Below are positions 47,901 through 59,373 of a stretch of 64,000 bases of DNA, piece by piece; position 1 is the first letter of the stretch, and every line of letters starts with the position of its first letter. The notes beneath the pieces are model-generated. The model was not told the DNA's origin, did not search any database, and worked only from the letters and a program-made list of their open reading frames with translations. The translations under genes and the position numbers were made by a program. Origin of the DNA: Trichomonas vaginalis G3 (Eukaryota; Parabasalia; Trichomonadida; Trichomonadidae); the NCBI RefSeq assembly GCF_026262505.1, contig NC_067203.1, positions 27,662,288-27,726,287 on the forward strand, in the 5' to 3' direction.

Positions 47901-49066
47901 TGAGAAGAGAGAGAAAGAAAAGAGAGAAGAGAAGAGAGATAGAGAAGAGAGAAGAGAGAGAGAGAAAAGAGTAGAGAGAAGAGAGAGAAGTGCGAATACA
48001 GAGATTTAGAAAAGAATAGCTAAGCAGAAACAAAAAGGTTAAGAGGTAATGAGAGAAGAGAAAGGAGAAAGAGAAGAGAAGAATAAAGAAAGAGTGAAAA
48101 GAAGAGAGAAGATCAGCAGAAGTCAGGGTAGAGAGAGAGAGAGAAGAGAGAAGAGAGAGAGAGAGAGAGAAGAAAGTAAGAGTAGAGAGAGGAGAAGAGA
48201 GAGAGATAGAGGAAGAGGAGAAGAGAGAAGAAGAGAGAGAAGAGGAAAGAGAAAGAAGGAGAGAGAAAGAGAAGATAGAGAGAGAAAAGAGGAGAGGAGG
48301 AGAGAGAGAGAAGACAGAAGAGAGAGAGAGAATGTAGAAGAAGAGAGAGAAGAGAGAGAGAGAGAAGAGAAGGAGAGAGAGAGGAGAGAGAGAGAGAGAA
48401 GAGATAAGAAGAAGAGAAGAGAGAAAGAAGACAAGAGAAGAAGAAGAATATTGAAGAGAGAAGAAGGAGAGCACAGAGAAGAGAGAAAGAGGAGGAGAGA
48501 GAGAGAGGAGAAGAGATGAGAGCAAGAGAAGAGTAGAAGAGAGAAGAAATGACAGGAAGGGAGCAGGAGAATAGAGAGAGAGAGGAAAAGATTATGGAGA
48601 GAGTAAGAGAAGGAAGAAAGGAGAATGTAGAGAGTGAGAGAAGATGAAGGGAATAGAAGGAATTAAAGAAGAATAAGATAGGAGAACGAGAAAGAGTAGT
48701 GTGTGAGAAGAGAGAAAGTAAGAAGAGAAGAAGAAATTAAAAGAGAAGGAAAAAGGAGAGAGGATAAGAGAGAGAGAGAATGAGAGAGATAAGAGAGATA
48801 GAGAGAGAAGAGAGAGAGAGAAGAGAAAGAGGAGTAGAAAAAGTAAGAGGGTAGAGGAAAAGGATGAGGAAGTAGAGAGAGAAGAGAGAGAGAAGTGAGA
48901 AGTAAAGAATAGATAGAAGGAAGGAAGAGAGAGATAGTGAATAGAGGAGAAAGAGAGAGAACAGAAGGAAGAGGAGAAAGCAGAGAGAGAAGAAGATAGA
49001 AAGGAGTAGTGAAGCACATGGATACCACTAACCTAGAAGCAGAAGGAGAAGAGAGAAGGAGGAGAG

Positions 49067-49106
<40 letters not shown>

Positions 49107-50480
49107 AAGAGGATGAGAAAGAGAGTGACGAGAGATAAGAGGAGAAGAAGAGAGAGAGAAGAATGAGACAGAGAAAGAGAGCATATGAGAGTGAAGTAGT
49201 AGAGAAATTAGAATAAGAAGAGGTAAGATAGTGAAGTAGAGCGAAGAAGAGAAAAGGATAATTGTAGAAGGAGAGAGAGAGTAGAAGGAGAGACTAGAAG
49301 AATGAAAGAGCAGAAGAAGAAGAGAGAGTAAGAGAGATAAGAAGAGACAAGAGAAGGAAGAGAGCAGAAGAGAAGAAGAGAAAGAGAAAAGAAGAAAGAG
49401 AGAAGAGGAGTAATGAAGAGAGAGAGAGAAAGAGAGAGTAGAAAGAGAAGAAGAGAAAGTGAGCAGAAGAGACAGAAGAAGACGAGAGAAGAGCAGAAGA
49501 AGGAGAGTAGATAGAAGGAGTAGATAGAGAAGAAATAGAAGAAGGATAAGGATAGTGAAGAGAGTAGCAGATAGACAGAAATAAAGAAGAAGATTAGTAA
49601 GGTTAAGAAGAGTATTTAGAGGGAAGATGAAGAGACAGAGAGATAGAGAAGACAGAGAGAGAAGAAAGGAGAGGAAAGATAAATCAAGAAGAGAAGATGA
49701 GAAGAGAGACAGAAGAAGAAGAGAGAGAAAGGAAGAGAGAAGGAGAAAGAAGAAAGGAAGAAAGAGGAATGAAGAGAAGAAAGATAGAATAGAGAAGAAC
49801 GAAAGAAGCGAGAAGAAGGTAGTAAATAACCTAAAAACATGTAGAGACGATAAGAGAAATCAGGAAGAGAAGGAGAGAAGAAACAGACGAAGAAGAAAAG
49901 AGAAGAAGAAAGAGAAATGAAAGTAGAAGAAGAGGAAGAAGAGAAGATACGAGTTCAGAGAAGAAACACGTAGCACAGAAGAAGCAGAAAGGACGCAGAT
50001 GGTGAGTGCCTCTCCCACTAAGATAGAGCCCAGAGAAGCAAGAAAAGAAGAAGAAGAGAGACAGCGAGAGAAATAGATAGAAGAAGAAAGAAGATAGAGA
50101 GAAGAAAGAGAAGAGGGACAACTCGCCATAGAGCGTCCTTTGCTAACATCAACACTCACAGGCTCAAGTACGAAAGACCATACATCCAAGAGATATGCCA
50201 AGACAGAGAAAAGAGAAGAAGAGAAAGAAAGAGAAGATAAGATAGAAGAAGACAAGAAGGAAGAGAGAAGAAGAGAGAAGAAGAGAGAAGGAGAAGACCG
50301 AGATGGAGCTCGCACAATACGTGTAGATAGAGCAGAGAAGAAGAAGAGAGAGGACAGAGAAGAAGGGAATAGAAGAGAGGAGAGAGACAAAGAGTCAAGG
50401 AGAGAAAAAAGAAGAAGAGAAGAATAGGAAGGAAGAAGAAAAGAGAGAAGAAACAGAAGAAGAGTGCGCAGAACGTACTC
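44954..50480. repeat. 5.5-kb GA-rich low-complexity tract
   Basis: On the plus strand almost only A and G in irregular GA, GAA and GGA runs; T and C are rare. There is no fixed repeat unit. The long frames it contains (Ser/Leu/Phe-rich on the minus strand, Arg/Glu/Lys-rich on the plus strand) follow from composition and are not genes. Short islands of ordinary sequence interrupt it, chiefly 45862-46144, about 47990-48045, 49930-50040 and 50110-50200. It begins directly at the assembly gap, so its length and even its reality are uncertain. Confidence 0.85.
45862..46144. other. Island of balanced-composition sequence inside the GA tract
   Basis: About 280 bp with mixed composition, higher in GC than most of the window, sharply bounded by GA sequence on both sides. 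It contains a small inverted repeat TTGGCAG/CTGCCAA (about 45934-45957). It has no convincing reading frame. A faint likeness of 46017-46110 to parts of 5S rRNA was not good enough to call. Confidence 0.5.
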
Positions 50481-52305
50481 AATCTGAGCTACCTGCACAC
50501 CTATGCTGACAAGAAGATACGTCCCAGCAGCAGACCCGGCCGAGATACCTCCTATTTCAGAGTGCTTCAAGTACAGTACGTCATTCATATCGCAGAGTCT
50601 TCTATGTATATCTGTCATAAAAGGTCAAGGAGTATCTGAAGCAAACAGTCGAAAAGCATTTTCAAGAAATGTTATGAGTATTCCTTATTTTTTACTTCAT
50701 GATTTAGATGTCACTGCTCTGTTGGTGGGGTGGAAGGGATTGTTTGAATCTGTTGGTGTATGCTGGTGCAGGGTTTTGAAAACTTTACATTTGGTGCTGT
50801 TATAGCAATGAGAATGTATATAAATTAAACTAGTGCATGTGTGCAGATTAATAGTTATTTCAATAATATAACTGTATTGATAGAATATTTATATTGTCAT
50901 ATTAAATTAAGTAAATTAAGTATATGATCTATAATGATTGTGTATTAATATTGACCAAGGGTTTTATATAACATATAGTTATTGTTATGGTGAGTATAAT
51001 AGTAAATAATAAGATATGATATATATTTAATGTATAGCAAGAGTGATTTTTAGAATACTGATTTTAGTGATGTATAGTAGTTAAATCGAATAATGTATTG
51101 CAAGTAATGGTATTTAATAAACTATCTGAGTGATTGTATTGATTTGCTATATTTATAAGTGCTGGATTCTTAAGAAACTGTTGGTGGCTTTAAAAGTGTA
51201 GATATAGGTAATTGTACGACACAGTGGATGAGCCTGTAGTCTAGATGCCAGTGACGAATGTAAATGGTTAGGAGAAGGTAGGGTCTTGTGAGCAGAGTGG
51301 CGCTTCTCTAGTTAAGAATGAGAGGTGGAGATATATCAAGTTAGCACACTCACATAGTGTCCATTGCAAGACGATAATCAACTGAAGCATGTCTTACTAT
51401 AAGAAAGCAAAGATTACTAAGAGGTCATGTTTTGAGGTCGGGTAATCAGTGTTGTTCCTTGACTTACGCAGACAACGGGATGATTGCCAAACCACGCGTA
51501 CATAGGCACTAATTGAAAGAACTGGACAGATGTCGTAACGTATAATGCTGCATCTGTATGTATTCGTCATATTTTGTGTATATCTGCATTAACTCTTTTG
51601 TCGAAGAACCTCAGATCAGTTTCTTTCCAGAGGAATGAAGAAGCGTTCATAGTTTCAACGCTTACTTGAAAGAGCTCGAAGGCATTCTTAAAAGTTAGGA
51701 TTCAATTAGAAGTTCATATTTGAACTGTCTTAATCCGCTTGTAGTATTATTTGTCCTTATTAGAACCGCTATAAAGGTTAGGCTGTCTTTAAGCGGTTAT
51801 GCTTGGGACAGTACTAACCAGTGCATTATTGAGACTTTTATTAAGAATATCTGACGCTTTCATATAGCCTTTTGCATGGAGTAGCAGTCGTTATTTTTAA
51901 GCTTCTATGGTGCTAATTTATGCATAGTGTACACGCAGGGGTTATGGTTTTGCAAACTGTTAAAGAAGATTTATTCGATGCCTTTTAATTTGACGTTACA
52001 ACTTCTAGTTTGATACTCATCAGCGGTATCCATAAGTTATGTCATTCGCAGCTGTTTATCTCTCATACGTTTCATACTTTATAGTTAGAGTGGTATGGTT
52101 TTTCAAATTTTATAGAGCATTCATTGTTCCATATTTTGGGTAGCTTCTGCTGCTTTTCTACACATTGTTTTTACGGCAATATTCCTCCTAGTAAATTGGT
52201 TATCATATTAACCGCAGTGTTGCTCATCATCCTTTATGCTTCTAGTACCGAGATAGGAAGACTTCATAGACTTTGAGAGTTTAGTGGATGTGGAGATCTG
52301 AGGTC
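50481..52305. other. AT-rich region without recognisable genes
   Basis: 1.8 kb of ordinary-looking AT-rich sequence between two GA tracts. No reading frame above about 100 codons, no tRNA that I can fold, and no repeat shared with the rest of the window. The first ~100 bases (50480-50600) read on the minus strand as a 50-codon segment of protein-like composition that runs into the GA tract; this is too short to call. Confidence 0.6.
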
Positions 52306-52425
52306 TAGTGAGAAGACAGAAGAGACAGAAGAAGAAAGGAGAGGAAAGCAGAAGAAAGGCGAGAAGAAGGAGAAAGAAGGAGAGGAGAAGAGAGAAGAAA
52401 GAAGAGAAGAAGAAGAGGAGAGAGA
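52306..52425. repeat. Second, short GA-rich tract
   Basis: About 120 bp of the same irregular GA sequence, directly abutting the truncated left Polinton end. Confidence 0.8.
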
Positions 52426-52427
52426 TT

Positions 52428-53083
52428 ATATTCTAGTTTTTACTTTTTCGTTTTCACTTATAGTATTTGTTTACGTAGTTGTACTAATGTTTGAGCTTGT
52501 TTGACATAGCCATTGGTTATTTGAGTTTTTGAGTGAACTCAGAGGAAATTACAGAATTTGACTTTTGAGGGTTATAAAGCATGTGTGCAATGTCTGCAGC
52601 TCCAACCATTAGCCTGCCATTTTTCGCTAAAAGTTTGCCGCTATCTAACCTCCACTCTGTATCTGTGCACCAAGAACTCGGTTTAAAGCATAGGGTTGCT
52701 TGACATTTGTTGCAACATAGTGGGGTCATTCATCATTTTTGTTGCAACTGTTGTTTGGTGTCAGTTTTACTATTGGATGTTTCAATGCTCTCTTCCTCTT
52801 ACGTATATTCTTACGTAGCTTACGTGGCATTTTAAGTGAAGTTAAAAAGCGGTTTTTGACAGATGTTTATATGACACTTTTTGTTCAGCTCAAAAAACTA
52901 CTCGTCAAAGTGTTGTCAGTTTTGTAAAATAACCGTCCTATCTCATTCTATAAGGGAGAAAGGCTTCTCAAGTATACTTCTTGGAACGCCCGTAACTTTT
53001 CCTTAGCGACGATAGATCCTTACTTGTCCGGACAAAGTTATACTATTTTGAGTGCTCTACAAAAAAGTCAACGGCGACGACTC
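52428..53083 (-). mobile_element. Polinton/Maverick end fragment, reversed orientation
   Basis: About 650 bp that is the reverse complement of the element end starting at 55007. It includes the terminal non-coding stretch and the first part of the gene that is found whole at 55269 (its start would be at about 52826). It breaks off where the GA tract begins. Similarity to the right copy is high but not perfect, and the fragment is broken. It is either the end of a second element inserted head to head or the distal inverted repeat of a rearranged one. Confidence 0.8.
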
Positions 53084-53629
53084 CCAAAAACCGTTGTGTA
53101 AAAAGTTTACCGTTGGACAAAAAAGTATATATAGAAAACAAAAAAACGTTTATAGTTCATTCAATATTTGAGATAAACTGTTTTTCCCACGGTATAACTA
53201 AAATAAAATAAAAAAATAGAGGGGGTTACGTTGACGAAAACGGTTTATCTCAAACTTTTCTATGAGTGGTCCGAAAAAAAACAGTTCATTTTCATAATGG
53301 AAGCCAACGCTGTTTAACCACAATTCAAACATTAACAATTCTCACCGCTAACCAAAGCCAAAGCCCACAACCTCCAAGAACCGGCACAGCGGTTAGAATA
53401 ACCACCAAAAGTCTAACAGCGAATTAAGAGAATTCTTCAACAAATTTGCTCTAAATATCTCAAAGACGCCGAAGAAAACACACAACCAGACGCTACATAC
53501 AATACTCAGTTCTGTGAAGTTCTGAACAAAGCAATTACTAGTTCAATTGAACTTACTAAGACAATTCCAAGTCCAATTGAGCTTAGCGATGTCTTAGTTC
53601 AGTATTTTCCAACATTTACTAAGCTTATA

Positions 53630-54196
53630 ATGTTGAGAACTTTATACCAAGTTCGTCAAAATCTTCCTCGTTACATCCAACGGTCATTCGACAAGAGAAT
53701 TGCCGAATTCCAAGTCTTTAGTTACGGATATGACGAAGATGAATACGTTGACGAGTTCGGAGACAACTGTACAAAATGGTTTGAATGTTATACGACAACA
53801 CAATTTGAATTCGACTTTCTCGAATTCAACGCAGCAACCATTCATATCATTGCTCTTTACCTTTCCGAACAACAACAAGACCTCGCAGATGGAGATGTTG
53901 TTACTGTCGTCATGAAAACTCCTGAACAATTCGGAAAAAAGAAGTCTCTAATTGCCAAATTCGTTCCAGGACATCAGCTTTTCCAACGCACAGAAGTCTT
54001 CTGTATTCCTGGAACTAAGTTCTTTGTCAGGAGCGAACTCAAAGAAAGATATAATGTGTCATTCAATTACACATTATATAATGTTTTCGACCCAGAAGAA
54101 GGCTTCTTCCCAGAAGCAATGGAGGAGGAAGAAGAGGAGGAGGAAATACAAGACTCTATCCAAGAAGAGTCCTCCGAATTCACACCAGAAGACTAA
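53630..54196 (+). CDS. Hypothetical protein with acidic C-terminal tail
   Basis: A 188-aa frame from the first ATG. The frame is open for roughly 70 more codons upstream without another ATG, so a longer protein or an altered start is possible. The sequence is rich in aromatic and acidic residues (YGYDEDEYVDEFGDN near the N-terminus) and ends in a Glu run followed by an Asp/Ser/Glu-rich tail. No signal peptide or membrane segment. I do not recognise the family. It lies between two inverted Polinton ends and is followed 42 bases after its stop by a GC-rich hairpin (54238-54270), a plausible transcript-end structure. Confidence 0.55.
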   Translation: MLRTLYQVRQNLPRYIQRSFDKRIAEFQVFSYGYDEDEYVDEFGDNCTKWFECYTTTQFEFDFLEFNAATIHIIALYLSEQQQDLADGDVVTVVMKTPEQFGKKKSLIAKFVPGHQLFQRTEVFCIPGTKFFVRSELKERYNVSFNYTLYNVFDPEEGFFPEAMEEEEEEEEIQDSIQEESSEFTPED

Positions 54197-54237
54197 CAAT
54201 TTTCCGAATAAAAACTTCATTTATACTAAACATCTTC

Positions 54238-54270
54238 GGGGCTAGAGGGCGCAACGCGCCTGGAAGCCCC
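54238..54270 (+). repeat. GC-rich hairpin repeat, copy 1
   Basis: GGGGCTAGAGGGCGC, loop AAC, then GCGCCTGGAAGCCCC: an imperfect hairpin with a perfect GCGC/GCGC tip, shortly after the stop of the 188-aa frame. Confidence 0.8.
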
Positions 54271-54908
54271 ACTCACCTGACCTAAATGTGATGTGTTTGT
54301 AACAGATGATAAAGAATGATCAAAAAGAACTAACTTGTTAATATATCTCGTATTATATAAACATATGTTTTGCTAAGTAATGTAAGATATATCCGTCTCA
54401 GACACATAATCCATACATATTTTTTTAATTTTCAGATTTTTTTCTGAATAGGAAATATGTAGTTGAGATCATTGTGTATGAACCTAATACAAGCAAAAAT
54501 ACTATCCTAACCGAATACACTAAATCAGATGTAATATGAAGAAGATTTACTTTACCTATGCTTAATGAGCAAATTAAAGTATCAGAATCTGGTGTTATTT
54601 CATATTGTAGTACCGTATGCAAATTTTCCCAAGGAATTAATTTTATCACAAAGAATCCTTCAAAACTTGTTCGGCACCTCTCAATTCCTACATGTGCGAG
54701 ACTTCCCAATAAAGGTAGTCCCACGAAGATCTAAACGACAGATTTCCAAATAAATAAGATAAATAGAATCAGTAGGCTCCAGATATGAATGATATGATCT
54801 TAGTTTGAAAAGTTACTATAAGAATAAAAAGATTTGTGAATTACGTTTTAATTTCAATAATTTTTATCAATTAATCATAGATATAAAAAAAAAAAAAAAA
54901 AAGGTAGT

Positions 54909-54940
54909 GGGGCCTCCAGGCGCGTTGCGCCCTCTAGCCC
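54909..54940 (-). repeat. GC-rich hairpin repeat, copy 2 (inverted)
   Basis: Reverse complement of copy 1 with almost no change, ending GCGCCCTCTAGCCC. Together with copy 1 it flanks 54271-54908. Confidence 0.8.
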
Positions 54941-54963
54941 TGAAGTTTTTTTTTTCTTGGGAT

Positions 54964-54994
54964 GGGCCTCCAGGCACTTCGTGCCCTCTAGCCC
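54964..54994 (-). repeat. GC-rich hairpin repeat, copy 3, with changed tip
   Basis: Same frame of sequence (GGGCCTCCAGG...CCCTCTAGCCC) but the tip is GCAC/GTGC around TTC instead of GCGC/GCGC, so both sides of the stem changed together. Confidence 0.8.
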
Positions 54995-55268
54995 ATAAAA
55001 AATTTTTGAGAGTCGTCGCCGTTGACTTTTTTTGTAGAGCACTCAAAATAGTATAACTTTGTCCGGACAAGTAAGGATCTATCGTCGCTACAGGAAAAGT
55101 TACGGGCGTTCCAAGGAAGTATACTTTGAGAAGCCTTTTCTCCCTTATAGAATGAGATAGGACGGTTATTTTACAAAACTGACAACACTTTGACCGAGTA
55201 GTTTTTTGAGCTGAACAAAAAGTGTCATATAAACATCTGTCAAAAACCGCTTTTTAACTTCACTTAAA

Positions 55269-56810
55269 ATGCCACGTAAGCTACGTAAGAATATACGTAA
55301 GAGGAAGAGAGCATTGAAACATCCAATAGTAAAACTGACACCACAACAACAGTTGCAACAACAAATAATGAATGACCCCACTATGTTGCAACAAATGTCA
55401 AGCAATCCTATGCTTTTAAACCGAGTTCTTGGTGCACAGAGTGGAGGTTTAAGAGCGGCACTTTTAGCGAAAATGGCAGGCTATGGTGGAGCTGCAGACG
55501 GAACAGCTTATAACCCTCAAAGTCAAATGAATTTGAGTTCACTCAAAAATCAAATAACAGATGTCAAAAAGTCAAACATAGACATACAGAAACAAATAAG
55601 TGAAAACGAAAAGAAACTAGAATATGACAGACAGACAAAGAAACTCAATGAGTTAAACGTAGAGAAAAAGAAGAAAGAAGAACAACTGAAAGAACTAAGT
55701 ACAGAGGAATATGCGAAAAAAGTGTCAGAAAAAGCAGCAGAAGTAGCAAAAATGGAACAAGATGTCATAAATTTGAAAAACCATACTACTCAATATAAAG
55801 TACTGAAAGATGAAGAGATAAAACAAAAAGCCCTGAAGACATATATGGATAGCGATGAGTATAAAAAAGAAGTTGAAGCAAATGTAAAGGCAGAAAAACT
55901 TTTACAGTTGCAAAACCAAACCGTACAGTATGAAAACTTAGCACAAGAAAGTAAAAATAACGACGCAGCCATGCAAAAGGCAATGAAAAGCGCAGATATT
56001 ATAAAAGCTAATAATGACTGGTTAGATGCCCAAGCCAACGCTAAAGCAGCCCAACTTATAGGGTCAATAAGGACAAAAATACAAGCGGATGAAGACAGTT
56101 CAAATGAAGCTTTAACAAATGCTGACTTTAAGAATGCCTTCGAAGCTCTTCATAGTAAGGTGAAACTAGTGAACGACTTCTCATCTGGAAAGAAACTGAA
56201 GTCTGAAGGTTTCGACAACGAGTTAAGAGAAGTAGCACAAAATATGACGAAAATAACAGATGCAGCAACGAGACAGGCAGTTCAAAGTGCCTATGACGCC
56301 GTTAGAGCAACTGTTGTGGAAAGTCAAGAAAAAGAGTTACAACAGACCAAAACAGACCTAGTAAATGCTTTCTTAAGAACGAAAAGTCAGGTAGGACACT
56401 ATGCTGCAGATGGAACATATGTGCCAGCTGGTGGAACTTATATACCAGCTGGTGGAACTTATATACTAGCTAGTGGAACTTATATACCACCAAACCCTCC
56501 AAGAGAAGCACCTGCACCAGGACTACCTAAAACATTTACATCGTCACATGGACACAGACACAGGCATGCACCAAAACCAACACAACAACCAACAGTTCAA
56601 AATCCAGCACCACAACAACAACCAGCACAACAACCACCTCCAACCAGCACAGCAACCAACAGTTCAAAACCCTGCACAACAACAACCACAACAGAGCAAG
56701 GACATAGAAGTAGAGAACAAGGAAACCAAGATTTCTTAAAAATGCTTAAAGAAGACTATGGTTACCCAGATACTCTTGACTTTAGTGACAGATATAAAGA
56801 AAGCTATTAG
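55269..56810 (+). CDS. Polinton basic, coiled-coil protein (513 aa, open)
   Basis: First gene of the element, 262 bp from its end. The N-terminus is strongly basic (MPRKLRKNIRKRKRA), as in DNA-binding or capsid-associated proteins. Residues about 85-340 form a Lys/Glu/Gln-rich helical region likely to be coiled coil. Then come three or four copies of a short repeat around GGTYIPA, and a Pro/Gln-rich tail with HRHRH. I do not know its function; a minor structural protein is a guess. The N-terminal part is duplicated in the reversed end fragment at 52428-52826. Confidence 0.6.
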   Translation: MPRKLRKNIRKRKRALKHPIVKLTPQQQLQQQIMNDPTMLQQMSSNPMLLNRVLGAQSGGLRAALLAKMAGYGGAADGTAYNPQSQMNLSSLKNQITDVKKSNIDIQKQISENEKKLEYDRQTKKLNELNVEKKKKEEQLKELSTEEYAKKVSEKAAEVAKMEQDVINLKNHTTQYKVLKDEEIKQKALKTYMDSDEYKKEVEANVKAEKLLQLQNQTVQYENLAQESKNNDAAMQKAMKSADIIKANNDWLDAQANAKAAQLIGSIRTKIQADEDSSNEALTNADFKNAFEALHSKVKLVNDFSSGKKLKSEGFDNELREVAQNMTKITDAATRQAVQSAYDAVRATVVESQEKELQQTKTDLVNAFLRTKSQVGHYAADGTYVPAGGTYIPAGGTYILASGTYIPPNPPREAPAPGLPKTFTSSHGHRHRHAPKPTQQPTVQNPAPQQQPAQQPPPTSTATNSSKPCTTTTTTEQGHRSREQGNQDFLKMLKEDYGYPDTLDFSDRYKESY

Positions 56811-57765
56811 AAAGTTCAAGGAAGGAAATACTGACCCGAACCTATTTAGCTTTATGGTTCAGCACCAAATGGGATATAATTTCAAACCTGGAAAATACAA
56901 GCTCGCTAAGGGATATGATTTAATATGCATATCATCCAAATGACATGACTGAATTTACTCCGAGATATTTGGTGTCAGAGCTAAATGACAATTCAACTCT
57001 CTTCATGAAAGCGTAAAAAATAGAGACGGAACGAAAGAAGAAAGGTTTATGAGTCCGGATGACTTAGATAGGGAACTTGTTAAAAAACGGTCTCGGAATA
57101 TATGAAATGCCACCAGATGAGTACAAGAAACTCCACAGGAAGAAGTTCAGATACAACCAGACATGGAAGAAATAGTTCAGCAACAACAGCTAGAAGAGCC
57201 TGAAGGAAACGAACAAGTCCCTCCTTTGGAAACTACAGAAATAAATGACGCAAGACTGAAACATTGGGTAAAAGCTTTCCATTCACAAAGATATTGTTGG
57301 TAACATGGAAAGAAAACCAGAATGGCTACAAAAACATATATTTGGAAACGAGCTTATTCCTATGGACAAGCTCTGTTTGAAGAGCTTGAACCGGAAACTA
57401 GGAAAGAGTCATGCAAACAATACGCGAAGACTCAAATACAAACTATGACAAACTCTTTCTAGGATATAGGTTACCTGAGATGGGCGACCAGAGCCCAAAG
57501 GCAAAAAGGACATGGGAAATTTACAACATACTAGGTGAACATGAGGCAAAGATGCTACAACTTGAAGCAGAGGGCAAGTTACAAAAGCGACACAAAGAAA
57601 AGAGAAGAGTAGAACAAAGTGAAAGTAGTGAAGAACAAAGTGAAAGTAGTGGCAATGAAGGAAAAAGAAGAGTTAAAAACTCAGCCAGGAAGAAAGTAAA
57701 GCTTGGTCCACGTGGTTCTATTATGATATATAAATCCAACTATTCTATATTTTTACCCATATGAA
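56811..57765 (+). pseudogene. Polinton region with pieces of an unidentified gene
   Basis: Two short open stretches (within 56758-56943 and at 57411-57764) flank sequence with coding-like composition. The second is rich in Lys, Arg, Glu and Ser. No known domain is visible. The region is broken several times. Confidence 0.4.
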
Positions 57766-59373
57766 ATGTACGCCGCTCAGAATATAACGCCAACAGTTTT
57801 GGATGCCATGAATGGAAATGTTTCCGAATGGTATAACGAATGCGACAATGCCATTAGAAGGTCAATAATAGTTCCTGGAACTTACGAATATACAACTGCT
57901 GTTTCTTATGGAAACGTAGGTGAGTTTGGTGAAGGTTCTTCAACAACAGTAGATATTGCTTGCGACAGGTTTCATATAATTTCTATTGACAACTCATTCT
58001 TATACGTGGAACAAGACATTGAAATAAAACCTTCTGCCAAGTTGTCTGACAAGAAAGGTTGCAATGGAATTTTCTATGTCGGATACCAATATGCTCCAGA
58101 AGTTTTCATGGGATATAAGATATATTCTAACTCTGACTTAGTTCAAAACAGTAACATGGGCAAACTATGAATGGTTCGCTTTAAGAAAACTCAGTACAAC
58201 CACAAGCTAGAGAACAAACAGACAGTATGCAACTATTGAGAAAATAAGAAGACTTGACCTAACGTTCCAGGAGTTTATGTTAACCTTTCTGGTTCAGATG
58301 GAAATGCTGTCACTAAAGTAAAACTGAAACTTAGAGTTCCTTTGTCATCTTTCCTCATCTCAGGTTTTTAAGATACTTGCAAACTGGGCAGGAAAAATTT
58401 CTATTGAACTTACTCCAAGCAAAAATAACTTAGTCATTGCACCAACGCAAGACCCATTCACTCTTACAGACGTAAAGGGAGCAAATCAAACGTCATTCGC
58501 CGAATTTTGCAAAGACAAAGTTGACTTAGACTTTGGTTTCTCAAACCTCAACACTGAAGTAAAGTATTATTTCAATGCTGCTGGAACTGCTTGGGACCCA
58601 GTTAGGTTTACATGCGAACAGTTTGAATGCAAGAGAATAGAAAGAGACTTGCAGTCTATATGTTGGACCCAGATATTTCAAATGCTTTAGCTGCAAATAT
58701 ATTGCAGTTCCACTTATGTTCCCTATACACCAAATATCTGTCAAAGACTTTGCAGGTGAAGTTGGAAACCAAAATCCAGGAACCGCAGGTGCAAGAACAG
58801 ATATTGCTTTAACAACTGCAATGAAACATGCAGATACTATGTTTGTACCGTTCAGACGAACTATAAATGACTATTCTTGTTTCTACAAACCCCGGTATTA
58901 AATATCATATAAACATAGATGGCAAATATTATCCAAGAGAAGAATATTCTACAGTTGAGGATATGAGGTCATACAACTTGACATTAGATGCTATGAACTT
59001 TAACAACAACTTCACAACAACCATTAACCCTGAAATGCAAAGTTCTATTATGCCATATGTGAAAGTATGGACCCATACAGGAAGTCAAAAAACTCAATAT
59101 ACAAATGGAGACCGTTCAAACTTTTGGCTTGGCATTCCATTTGCTGACTCAGAAGACTTTATGGGTGGTATTTCAACTGTTGGTACTGTACAAATACAAT
59201 ATACTGGTGACAGAGACGGTCCATATGAATTGAAAGCAAAGAAGTTTACAAAACCAATAGCACTTTTCACAGAAGATGCTCTTTTGAAGATTCGTTCGAT
59301 GAAACCTGCTGGGGCTCCTCAGATTGGCATAACGACAGCTTCCATCGAGCAGATTTTGGCAGCAGGTCAGTAA
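57766..59373 (+). pseudogene. Polinton candidate major capsid protein, broken
   Basis: About 1.6 kb whose first (57766-58170) and last (58867-59373) open parts have the beta-rich, Asn/Tyr/Thr-rich look of a double-jelly-roll capsid protein. The length, the position before the candidate minor capsid protein and the packaging ATPase further on all agree with Polinton gene sets. The assignment is by character and context, not by a diagnostic motif. Broken a few times. Confidence 0.5.

Larger units (their letters stand above)
53084..55006. other. Spacer between two facing Polinton ends
   Basis: 1.9 kb between the inverted ends. It holds one 188-codon frame, three GC-rich hairpin repeats near its right part, an A18 run (about 54885-54902) and otherwise AT-rich sequence without genes (53084-53629 and 54275-54905). 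Whether it is host DNA or element DNA cannot be told from the sequence alone. Confidence 0.6.

Noticed and set aside
44954-50480. Long open frames of up to 655 codons in the GA tract
   Set aside because: They exist because the strand has almost no T or C (or almost no A or G on the other strand) and so few stops. Their Ser/Leu/Phe or Arg/Glu/Lys composition has no domain and several frames overlap.
50490-50618. A 50-codon minus-strand protein-like segment next to the GA tract
   Set aside because: Too short, no domain, and it runs into low-complexity sequence.
15417-55080. Shared string AACTTTGTCCG in hairpin H6 and in the Polinton end (near 55060)
   Set aside because: Eleven identical bases with no similarity around them; this is expected by chance in a window of this size or is at best weak evidence.
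56473-56739. 88-codon plus-strand frame rich in His and Gln
   Set aside because: It is a shadow frame over the Pro/Gln-rich tail of the 513-aa protein.
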